Below are positions 57,435 to 64,000 of a DNA stretch of 64,000 nucleotides, in pieces (positions within the stretch are counted from its first letter, which is position 1; each line of letters opens with the position of its first letter). This DNA comes from Mitsuokella sp. oral taxon 131 str. W9106 (GTDB lineage: Bacteria; Bacillota; Negativicutes; Selenomonadales; Selenomonadaceae). The DNA is taken from NCBI RefSeq assembly GCF_000469545.1, contig NZ_KI273057.1, positions 170,544-234,543 of the forward strand, given 5' to 3'. Under the pieces are notes generated by a model. The model was not told the origin of the DNA and searched no databases. It saw only the letters and a list, made by a program, of their open reading frames with translations. The position numbers were made by a program, and so were the translations under genes.

Positions 57435-57463
57435 ATATTATTATAGTGCAAAAACATTGTCAA
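57435..57463 (-). promoter_or_regulatory. sigma-A promoter of typA with overlapping palindrome
   Basis: TTGACA (57458-57463), 17-base spacer, TAATAT (57435-57440). A 21-base near-perfect palindrome (57428-57448, CACTATAATA-A-TATTGTAGTG, nine of ten pairs) covers the -10 box and half the spacer and looks like an operator. The predicted leader is about 100 bases. Nothing else is visible in 57330-57484, and no terminator for the upstream peptidase gene. Confidence 0.75.
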
Positions 57464-57484
57464 TAGAAATTTTTTTCAAATACC

Positions 57485-59125
57485 TCATTCCTTGTGCAGC
57501 CTATGATCAAAATCCAAGGCAAAATCTTTTGCCGATTTTCCCCAAACATTTCGAAATCCCTGTTTGCCGTTTTCTGTCTCGCGCACTTCTTCAATCCAGC
57601 GTGCATACGATGCCCAACCATTTGAATCAATCAACTCATACGTGCCGAGTTCCATAACGAGGGATACTATCTCGTGCCCATAGATATCCACCATGTGTTG
57701 ATAAGATTCTTCTGTCTGAAGATCTGCCAACTTTGGTATTGCCTTTTGTTCACGCAGCTTCAATATCCATGTGCGCCGGTAATCGCGAAGCGCCCCATAA
57801 CCAGATTCTGACAAGGCGTCTACTCCCATAAGGTACGAACTTCCATATACGAGCCAAATCGGCTCTTTATTGTCTGTTGCCATGCGTTGTCGCTCGAAAA
57901 TACGCGCTACCATCGTTCCCAAAGTGAAAATCGTCTGTTGCTTAGATTGAAGCTCTCCCGCATTGAGCAAAATCGTGCTTCCGTTTTCAACCCACAAACT
58001 TGATGCTGCCAATTCTTCTGCTGTCTTTTTTTCAACATCACAATATGCCATAATATCGTTTACGAAATCTTCTTGCCCCATTGCCAGTACGAGCGTATAT
58101 GCTCCGTGAAGTGTATATCCGAGACGCTGTTCGACCAACGTATGGCTAAACGCAAGATACTGCTTTATATCTCGCACATACTGCTCTTTGACCGATCCGT
58201 TCTCTATATGAAACTCCAGTGGGGCATTTCTTTGTTCTTCCCACCAATGCGAAAAGGAGGCAAAAAAAGATTCCGTTGTCATGCCAAATGCTTTTTCAAA
58301 AGATTCCTCCCCACTTCGGCCTGCTCCTAAACCTTGAAAATAATTCGTCAGACATTCCCCTTCTTTCCCCTTCGGAAGCTGATTGAGCAGGTACCATGTC
58401 ATGAGATCTGACACGGAATATGCATGAAACTCTTTTCCCATGATGTGCTTGCGTTCTGCAAGGTCCAAATGCTGCAGATCCGCTATGCGTGCCATCCTCG
58501 GTGCGGAAAGAAGCTCTAGCGTAATATCGGCAATCCACTTGTCTCGTGTACGCCCATTCATACGTTCGGACAAGAGTGCTCCCATGTAGTCTGCCGTACC
58601 CTCTTCCAACCAAAAAAGTGCTTTCTCGTCGGTATCCTTGCCGTTCGCTAGTGCATACTGCACTTGATGAAAAAGTTCATGTCCCGTCGTATGGATTCGG
58701 TCACTTCGTCCTTTCATCACGTTTGCCGCACCATTGATTGCCGTAATGCGGTGCTTTCCACCCGACCAACCGCCAGAAATATTGGCGACCCCTTCCGCTT
58801 CTTTCGTTTCGAGTGAAAATTCGCGCGCCAAAACTTGTGCATAGATTTCCTGAGAGCCTGCAACATAAACTTTGACATGCTTCGGCAAAGCGACATGCAT
58901 TTCCGCGTCGAGAAGTGGATTCATTTCCTCTGCTGCTTCTCGAACATCCCGCATAGTGCTTTTCGTAACAGCCCCTTCTGCACGAATAAAAAGATCTTCA
59001 GATCCCTGTTTTTCCGTTAGCATGTCACAAAGCTTGAAGCGAACGTCATCCAGCACTCCTGCCATAAAAGTGGTTTCTATAAGAAAAATCACCAGCAATA
59101 GAAAAAGCAGCCATATCTTTTTCAA
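57485..59125 (-). CDS. membrane-anchored HExxH metallopeptidase (peptidase MA-like)
   Basis: Protein of 546 residues with an N-terminal signal or anchor helix (about 4-20) and a gluzincin zinc site: HELFH at 149-153 and [11 protein letters not shown] with E175 as the third ligand. This spacing and the WLxEGxAxY pattern fit the peptidase MA clan. A second related region is visible near residues 395-440 ([20 protein letters not shown]). I start at TTG 59125, which has AGAGGGA upstream and gives [11 protein letters not shown]. It follows the ABC permease by ten bases and should act outside the cytoplasm. The substrate is unknown. Confidence 0.78.
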   Translation of the reverse strand: MKKIWLLFLLLVIFLIETTFMAGVLDDVRFKLCDMLTEKQGSEDLFIRAEGAVTKSTMRDVREAAEEMNPLLDAEMHVALPKHVKVYVAGSQEIYAQVLAREFSLETKEAEGVANISGGWSGGKHRITAINGAANVMKGRSDRIHTTGHELFHQVQYALANGKDTDEKALFWLEEGTADYMGALLSERMNGRTRDKWIADITLELLSAPRMARIADLQHLDLAERKHIMGKEFHAYSVSDLMTWYLLNQLPKGKEGECLTNYFQGLGAGRSGEESFEKAFGMTTESFFASFSHWWEEQRNAPLEFHIENGSVKEQYVRDIKQYLAFSHTLVEQRLGYTLHGAYTLVLAMGQEDFVNDIMAYCDVEKKTAEELAASSLWVENGSTILLNAGELQSKQQTIFTLGTMVARIFERQRMATDNKEPIWLVYGSSYLMGVDALSESGYGALRDYRRTWILKLREQKAIPKLADLQTEESYQHMVDIYGHEIVSLVMELGTYELIDSNGWASYARWIEEVRETENGKQGFRNVWGKSAKDFALDFDHRLHKE

Positions 59126-59135
59126 GCAAATCCCT

Positions 59136-59882
59136 CTATCTTTCCTGCCAATGACAAGTAAAATGCTCAAAACAATCGATTAGGCCAAATAACGAAAGCC
59201 CCATTGCACTTAACGTGACAATGCCGGCATACATATCAAGGTAATTGACACGCAGCCATGCATCCATGATGTAATAGCCCATGCCATATTGGGTACCGAA
59301 TGTCTCTGTAAAAAAAAGAACGGAGACCGCTGTCGCCATTGCAACGCGTATAGCCGTGATGAACTTAGGCAGGACGGCAGGAAAGATCACATGACGCAAA
59401 ATCTGTCCAAAAGAGGCACCAAGCGAACGAAGTGGGAAATACGTTTCGGAAGGAATTGCACGAACGCCATCACGCACAGCAATGACGACTTGAAATACGA
59501 TGATCAAAAAAATCATGAGTATTTTCGAAAGTTCCCCTATACCGGTCAGTAACATCAAAATTGGCAAAAGGGCGATCTTCGGAATTGGATATGTCAAATA
59601 AACGAAAGGCGAAAGAATGCGATCCACCCGTCTGCAATACCCCATCAAAACACCTAGCGGATAGCCGATTATTACAGCCATCAGGAGCCCCGCTCCTATG
59701 CGAAATAGACTGTATGCACCATGTACCGCAATGGAATCGAAAAAAACGAGAACAAGACGAGATAGGACGCGTGAAGGAGGCGGAACAATTGGCAATTCCA
59801 TAATATAAGCCACACATGTCCAAAGCATGCATAGGAAAGCTGCCGCTGTTAGATACGACACAATGATACGACCGACCCTCAT
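59136..59882 (-). CDS. ABC transporter permease (SsuC/TauC/NMT1 type)
   Basis: Membrane permease of 248 residues with six likely helices. The EAA-type loop is RSLGASFGQILRHVIFPAVLPKF. The family imports nitrate, sulfonates, taurine or thiamine precursors. The start overlaps the ATPase gene by four bases. Together with the ATPase and the lipoprotein upstream it forms a complete importer. The sequence does not show which compound it carries. Confidence 0.9.
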   Translation of the reverse strand: MRVGRIIVSYLTAAAFLCMLWTCVAYIMELPIVPPPSRVLSRLVLVFFDSIAVHGAYSLFRIGAGLLMAVIIGYPLGVLMGYCRRVDRILSPFVYLTYPIPKIALLPILMLLTGIGELSKILMIFLIIVFQVVIAVRDGVRAIPSETYFPLRSLGASFGQILRHVIFPAVLPKFITAIRVAMATAVSVLFFTETFGTQYGMGYYIMDAWLRVNYLDMYAGIVTLSAMGLSLFGLIDCFEHFTCHWQER

Positions 59883-60652
59883 GACCTGCTCCTCATTTGT
59901 ATGATTTTTTTACGCAATGCGCAACTCATTGAAAAAAATTTCTGTCCCATGCGCTGTGCTTTATCCCTTGCAAGCGGATTGTCAATTATGGTAATCGCAT
60001 CTGTATATCGTTCCGGCATAATGACGATCCGATCACCTAAGTATAGTGCCTCTTCTACGTAATGCGTGACAAGCAAAGTCGTGATGGACTGTCCGCGCCA
60101 CAAATCCAAGAATACTTCCTGCATTGCGTCGCGTGTAATGGCGTCCAAAGCAGAAAAAGGCTCATCCATCAACAAAACATCAGGAGAAAGCAGGAAAACG
60201 CGCGCCAAACTGACGCGTTGCTGCTGTCCGCCGCTTAGTTCATGTGGATAACGATCCAGCAAGGTTTCAATATGCAAACGTTCACACAGCGAACGCATAT
60301 CCGCTCGTCTTGATTTCGCTATTCCTTTGATCTGACATCCGAGCAAAATATTGTCGTGCACGCTTTTCCATGGCAATAAGCCATAGTTTTGCGGCATGAA
60401 ACCAATGCGGAAATTCTTCGGATTGATCGGCTTATCGCCGAATCGAACGACGCCAAAGGAAGACTGAATCAATCCTGCCACCACCTTCAGCAACGTTGAT
60501 TTTCCACATCCGGAAGGTCCGATAATAGCACAAACCGTTCCTTTCGGAACGGTAAGGCTAAACTGATTCAAAATCGTATTCATATCTCTTTTGTGGGATC
60601 TATCATCATAGCGGACTGTAAGATTTTCGATTTTAATGCTATCTTCCATCAT
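59879..60652 (-). CDS. ABC transporter ATP-binding protein (SsuB/TauB type)
   Basis: ABC ATPase of 257 residues. Walker A is IIGPSGCGKSTLLKVVAG, the Q-loop FMPQNYGLLPWKSV, the signature ELSGGQQQRVSLAR, Walker B VLLMDEPFSALD and the switch histidine is in LLVTHYVEEALYLGD. The LPWKSV after the Q-loop is typical of the nitrate/sulfonate/taurine group. Two adjacent ATG codons overlap the lipoprotein stop. Confidence 0.92.
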   Translation of the reverse strand: MMEDSIKIENLTVRYDDRSHKRDMNTILNQFSLTVPKGTVCAIIGPSGCGKSTLLKVVAGLIQSSFGVVRFGDKPINPKNFRIGFMPQNYGLLPWKSVHDNILLGCQIKGIAKSRRADMRSLCERLHIETLLDRYPHELSGGQQQRVSLARVFLLSPDVLLMDEPFSALDAITRDAMQEVFLDLWRGQSITTLLVTHYVEEALYLGDRIVIMPERYTDAITIIDNPLARDKAQRMGQKFFSMSCALRKKIIQMRSRS

Positions 60653-61608
60653 TTTTCTAACAAATTCACCACTAGGTCATCATAAGAAAACTGCGTTTTG
60701 ATGAGTTGTTTGTCCACGAGCCACTTGATGCAATCCGCTACATCCGAATCCTTCGGCAAAGAAGCATGATGGTACTTTGATAAACGCAGCGCGTCCCTTG
60801 CACTTGGCGGGAATCCGCCTTTTTCAACAATGAGATCCATGTACTGCTCAGGATCCGTATCATTTAGGTAATCAACAGCTTTATTATAGGCACGATACAT
60901 AGCTGCAATCTCCGCTTTCTTTTCGCTTGTTGCTTTTCCCGTAAAGAGAATAACGCCAGGATTAATCCCGAGCTCATCCGACCCTGCGAGAAATACGCCA
61001 CCTTTTTTTACTGCAATGCTTGCCATCGGCTCAGGTAATGTAGCTGCAGCAAGTTTTCCATTTTGAAGCATCTCAAGACGTGTTGGAATCTGCGGAATAA
61101 TAACTTTGTTGATGGAATCTTCCCTCACGCCTTCTTTTGCCAAAATTTGATCCGTGACATATTCAATGATCGTATTACGCGAAACACTGACCTCTTTTCC
61201 GACCAAATCCGCAACGGTATGTATCCCAGATTCCTTTGAGGCAATCAATTTATAGCTTCCATCTGTGAACGATGTGACCTTCACATCGAAGCCACCGTCT
61301 TTTGCAAAAGCGACGGCAAGCATATCCGAAACGGCACCATCCAAATTCCCGCTTTGCAGAGCACTGTCCCGATCCATTGCACTCTTATACTGTTGGATGT
61401 CAACAGAAAGCCGCTCTTCAGCAAAATAACCCTTTTCCTGTGCAATGATAAACGGCAGCGAATCGGTATCCGGCATGAGACCGACGACGAGCGGCTTCAT
61501 ATCTTTCGTCTCAGACGTCTCCTTCGTACCTTGCGTACCACCACAGCCGATAACCGTTATGATGAATGCCGCCATAGTGCCGAGCATCAAGCATTTTTTG
61601 AAATTCAA
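60649..61608 (-). CDS. ABC transporter substrate-binding lipoprotein (NMT1/SsuA-like)
   Basis: Binding protein of 319 residues. The N-terminus is a lipoprotein signal with the lipid cysteine at C22 (ITVIGCGG). The mature part has the NMT1/THI5-like layout: GLMPDTDSLPFIIAQEKGYF, a glycine-rich GNLDGAVSDMLA, and KEVSVSRNTIIEYVTDQIL. I choose TTG 61608 because GAGGGG lies five bases upstream and the signal peptide then starts correctly; upstream ATGs would place a charged stretch before it. The ligand is unknown; sulfonates, nitrate-like anions or pyrimidine thiamine precursors are options. Confidence 0.86.
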   Translation of the reverse strand: MNFKKCLMLGTMAAFIITVIGCGGTQGTKETSETKDMKPLVVGLMPDTDSLPFIIAQEKGYFAEERLSVDIQQYKSAMDRDSALQSGNLDGAVSDMLAVAFAKDGGFDVKVTSFTDGSYKLIASKESGIHTVADLVGKEVSVSRNTIIEYVTDQILAKEGVREDSINKVIIPQIPTRLEMLQNGKLAAATLPEPMASIAVKKGGVFLAGSDELGINPGVILFTGKATSEKKAEIAAMYRAYNKAVDYLNDTDPEQYMDLIVEKGGFPPSARDALRLSKYHHASLPKDSDVADCIKWLVDKQLIKTQFSYDDLVVNLLEK

Positions 61609-61633
61609 TTGAACCCCTCTTTCCCTGTCCATA

Positions 61634-62470
61634 TCATCGCGATAAATAGGAAGCCAAAAGTGCCGCTCCCTGCCGTGCATATCCAATGACGCGATCAATC
61701 GTATCACGGTTTTCCTCATATGCGGCCTGTGCCTGTTGCTTGACTTGATCGACATCCCGTTTCATTGATTGAACTTGATCCATCTTTTTGTCGATCTCAT
61801 CGAGCATATTCTGCGTGTCCGCAATCGATTGATGGACATTCGCCGATTCATCTGCATTCGCAGCACCTCGTGCTTCCGTCTGCGCAACAGCTTGTTCACG
61901 CTTCCCTTCTTTCCCCGAAACCTTGTCCACAATCTTGCCGATTACAGAAGTAGGCTTGTCCTCCTGCAACGCCTCCGCACGCCCCTGAAGTCGTCCCGCC
62001 TGACTGTCCAGCTCATGCTGACGTTTTTCCAAAGCTTCCTTTTTCGACTCAATCTCTGTGCGGCGCTTTTCCAAATCACGTTCCTGCGCTACCAATTTCT
62101 TTTCTTGATCGGCAATCTGTTCCTGACGCAAGTGCAAGTCTTGTTGTTTATCCGATGCATCTTGACGATAGCCCGCTATCACAAATCCAATCAGGGCAGC
62201 GAACAAAAAAGAAATACCAAGAAAAATCCATTTTTTTCGCTTGAATCGAATCCCATGAAAAGTGTTCTTCCGCAGATTCCCTGTCTTACGTATCGGTGAG
62301 AGTTCTCGCACATCCCCTTTTTTCTTAGGAAAAGGCTGTTGGATATCATCACGCGATTCAATCGATGAAAGCGGCTGTGTGTCCGCAGCAGAACGAATCA
62401 TATTCTTTTTGAATCGTTGATTCTCCTTTGGATCCATGTACTGCGTTTCATCCAAATCCTGCTCTTTCAT
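61634..62470 (-). CDS. membrane-anchored coiled-coil protein of unknown function
   Basis: Protein of 278 residues without a recognised domain. A charged cytoplasmic part (1-78) is followed by one membrane helix (about 80-100, WIFLGISFLFAALIGFVIAGY), a long heptad-rich coiled coil (about 105-165), a linker (IGKIVDKVSGKEGKR) and a second coiled coil (about 205-250). It ends DRVIGYARQGAALLASYLSR. AAGGAG lies before the ATG, which overlaps the DUF3783 gene by four bases. The lipoprotein gene starts 25 bases after it. It may organise or sense something at the membrane, but that is a guess. Confidence 0.7.
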   Translation of the reverse strand: MKEQDLDETQYMDPKENQRFKKNMIRSAADTQPLSSIESRDDIQQPFPKKKGDVRELSPIRKTGNLRKNTFHGIRFKRKKWIFLGISFLFAALIGFVIAGYRQDASDKQQDLHLRQEQIADQEKKLVAQERDLEKRRTEIESKKEALEKRQHELDSQAGRLQGRAEALQEDKPTSVIGKIVDKVSGKEGKREQAVAQTEARGAANADESANVHQSIADTQNMLDEIDKKMDQVQSMKRDVDQVKQQAQAAYEENRDTIDRVIGYARQGAALLASYLSR

Positions 62471-62883
62471 ATGTCTCCTTCCCTCTGTAGGTCTTCATTC
62501 GATACAGCTAATGCTCCATGCTCACGCTGCATGGTTTCGCAAAGACGGCGAAAGGTCCATAGGATATTGAATGGTGTTACAACCGACTTGAATCGAATCC
62601 GTTCCACACCTGCATCATCGAGCGCTTTCAGAACGGCTTCCAATCGCTTGTTTCGTACATTTTGCAGAACCATGACCTCATGCGGGAACGTAAAACCTTC
62701 TGAATCTGAAGACTTTGCTGCCTGAAATCCCTTCATACCAAGTAGAAATCCTACTTTTTCATTCCATGCTCCATTCGGTACTTCGCGCACCCTCACGCCG
62801 AGACGGCGAAGGGTCTTCATCAGCAGCGCAAACTTTTCCGTATCGTGAATTCCGTAAAGCAAAGCTTGTTCTTCTCGTTTCAT
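62467..62883 (-). CDS. DUF3783-like protein
   Basis: Protein of 138 residues. The layout fits the DUF3783 family, with an N-terminal LLYGIHDTEKFALLMKTLRRLGVRVREV and a C-terminal RFKSVVTPFNILWTFRRLCE-type segment. In the middle, EVMVLQNVRNKRLEAVLKALDDAGV looks like a small alpha/beta fold. The function is unknown. AGGAG lies eight bases before the ATG. It is 60 bases downstream of panE and coupled to the coiled-coil gene. Confidence 0.62.
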   Translation of the reverse strand: MKREEQALLYGIHDTEKFALLMKTLRRLGVRVREVPNGAWNEKVGFLLGMKGFQAAKSSDSEGFTFPHEVMVLQNVRNKRLEAVLKALDDAGVERIRFKSVVTPFNILWTFRRLCETMQREHGALAVSNEDLQREGDI

Positions 62884-62943
62884 TTTATACGCTCCTAAAA
62901 GAACTTGTCGGAAACATTCTTTTACATTTTGTATGAATCGTAT

Positions 62944-63870
62944 CTATTGCACATGGTGTGCCACACCCCATTCACGAACCGTTTCATATAACGGTGTTGG
63001 CACACGATACATTTCTCCAAGCGCGACAACGCGATTGACAAGCCCTTCAAATTCTGATGCACCACCTGCGAGAACATCGCGCTGCATGGACGTCCGAAGC
63101 CCTGGCTTGAAGGCATCGATGAGCTTCAACCCTGTCTCTACAAGATCCGTCTCAAAGGTGATTCCCATCGCTGCCCCAATTGCAATGACCTCTCGAATCA
63201 TTCCGACGAACATCTCGCGTTCTGGCCCAGCATGCTGAAATGCCTCACTTGTTGCATTATAGTAAAGACCGGTCGCTCCCAGCGGAGAAACAAAGGCGAA
63301 CTTCTGCAGCGCATCACGTCGAATCTGTTCGGTGAACTGGCACGATATCCCGGCTTCTTTTAGAATTTTTTCCAACGCATGCGCTTTATCGGCAAGATGC
63401 CGATCCTGTCCCGGCCGAAAGCCATAAAAGACGCGGAGAATTTTTTGTGGCTGCGCAATGATGCCCGGAGCCTCTACTTGCGCCATGACGTAAATACAAC
63501 CGTCAAGGCAAGTGATTTCCGGCAACTCCTGCTGCATGACCTCGCCTGTTCCATATACATTCAAAATTGGGATCACAAGTGTATAACGATCTGCTACACG
63601 CTTTGCAAATGCAATAGCATCAGAGAGACCATAATACTTGACACAAACAAATAGAACATCCGGCGTGCCTTGATACGCCTCCATCGTGCAGGCTTTCGTA
63701 TCGGCGAGATGAATATCGCCTCTATGCCCTGTTCGAATCGTTAATCCTTTTTCCTGAATCGCCATTAAATGTCTTCCGCGCGCGATAAACGTGACATCGT
63801 TTCCAGCAAGGGCAAGGTATCCGCCTAGACAACCACCTGTTCCACCCGTTCCCACAATGACAAACCTCAA
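62944..63870 (-). CDS. panE: 2-dehydropantoate 2-reductase family protein
   Basis: NADPH-dependent ketopantoate reductase family member of 308 residues. The Rossmann loop is IVGTGGTGGCLGGYLA. FVCVKYYGLSDAI, the catalytic lysine region LQKFAFVSPLGA and the glutamate in GGASEFEGLVNRVV agree with PanE. I start at TTG 63870, which has GGGGGAG five bases upstream; the upstream GTG at 63894 has no ribosome site and lies only about ten bases after the predicted transcript start. No panB, panC or panD gene is near, so a related 2-oxo acid is possible as substrate. Confidence 0.88.
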   Translation of the reverse strand: MRFVIVGTGGTGGCLGGYLALAGNDVTFIARGRHLMAIQEKGLTIRTGHRGDIHLADTKACTMEAYQGTPDVLFVCVKYYGLSDAIAFAKRVADRYTLVIPILNVYGTGEVMQQELPEITCLDGCIYVMAQVEAPGIIAQPQKILRVFYGFRPGQDRHLADKAHALEKILKEAGISCQFTEQIRRDALQKFAFVSPLGATGLYYNATSEAFQHAGPEREMFVGMIREVIAIGAAMGITFETDLVETGLKLIDAFKPGLRTSMQRDVLAGGASEFEGLVNRVVALGEMYRVPTPLYETVREWGVAHHVQ

Positions 63871-63911
63871 GGCAACTCCCCCCTCATGATTCACGTCAGA
63901 TAATGTTTTTC

Positions 63912-63940
63912 ATTATATCGCAGATTTCCCTGCTATGCAA
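63912..63940 (-). promoter_or_regulatory. sigma-A promoter of the panE operon
   Basis: TTGCAT (63935-63940), 17-base spacer, TATAAT (63912-63917). It likely drives all seven genes down to the peptidase. The remaining bases up to 64000 show no further feature. Confidence 0.8.
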
Positions 63941-64000
63941 TGAAGTTGTGCACAGTCAGCCATTTTTGTTGTAGGTTTACAATACATGTGTTACAAAATC

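Overview
The window reads as a continuous stretch of chromosome from a Firmicutes-type anaerobe. SepF, YlqD, YlxM, a KhpA-type KH protein, dgt-dnaG-rpoD, DUF441, short-form adenosylhomocysteinase and AGGAGG-like ribosome binding sites before nearly every gene point to Firmicutes. Part of the cobalamin pathway, HypF and the protein sequences suggest a Negativicutes or Clostridia member. No outer-membrane gene lies in the window, so the Negativicutes placement is an inference only. TTG starts are frequent. The content is almost all housekeeping. There is no prophage, CRISPR array or intact transposon, and one fossil IS3-type element.

Layout. 1-9045 (+): a tightly packed run, dxs (5' end missing), tlyA, nadK, argR, recN, then four genes for the aminopropanol arm and nucleotide loop of cobalamin (cobS, pduX-like, cobD, cobC), an HD hydrolase and a metallo-beta-lactamase-fold hydrolase. 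9038-9502 (-): DUF441 membrane protein. 9685-16254 (+): rplS, lepB, xth, a Nudix gene, prfC, then a separate hypF and a small membrane protein. 16304-20304 (-): the signal recognition and ribosome maturation run ylxM-ffh-rpsP-khpA-ylqD-rimM-trmD, read from a consensus promoter. 20385-26507 (-): ftsK, an S-adenosylhomocysteine disposal group (mtaD, ahcY, with surE upstream) and tRNA-Lys(CTT). 26705-27589 (+): dapA. 27612-27837: remnant of an IS3-family element. 27904-32896 (-): rpoD, dnaG, dgt, nudC. 33012-33794 (+): a PPP-type phosphatase. 33795-46344 (-): recJ, relA/spoT, a 34-codon small ORF, miaB, mutS, mutL, an RsmJ-like methyltransferase, a Cof-type HAD phosphatase and a C39-like peptidase. 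46465-53099 (-): pncB, aroE, tgt, yajC, fthC, secD, secF. 53212-57329 (-): typA, sepF, pepD, with separate promoters at least for typA and sepF. 57485-63870 (-): a seven-gene run of panE, a DUF3783 protein, a membrane-anchored coiled-coil protein, an NMT1/SsuA-like ABC importer (lipoprotein, ATPase, permease) and a membrane-anchored HExxH peptidase.

Nine sigma-A type promoters with 17-base spacers can be read directly, before DUF441, rplS, ylxM, tRNA-Lys, dapA, pncB, sepF, typA and panE. Several of them settle the translation start. Hairpin terminators follow rplS, khpA, mtaD, tRNA-Lys, dapA, rpoD, secF, sepF and typA.

No clearly new system is visible. The most open items are the panE-to-peptidase operon, the small ORF between relA and miaB, a loxP-like perfect inverted repeat before hypF, and the palindrome over the typA promoter.
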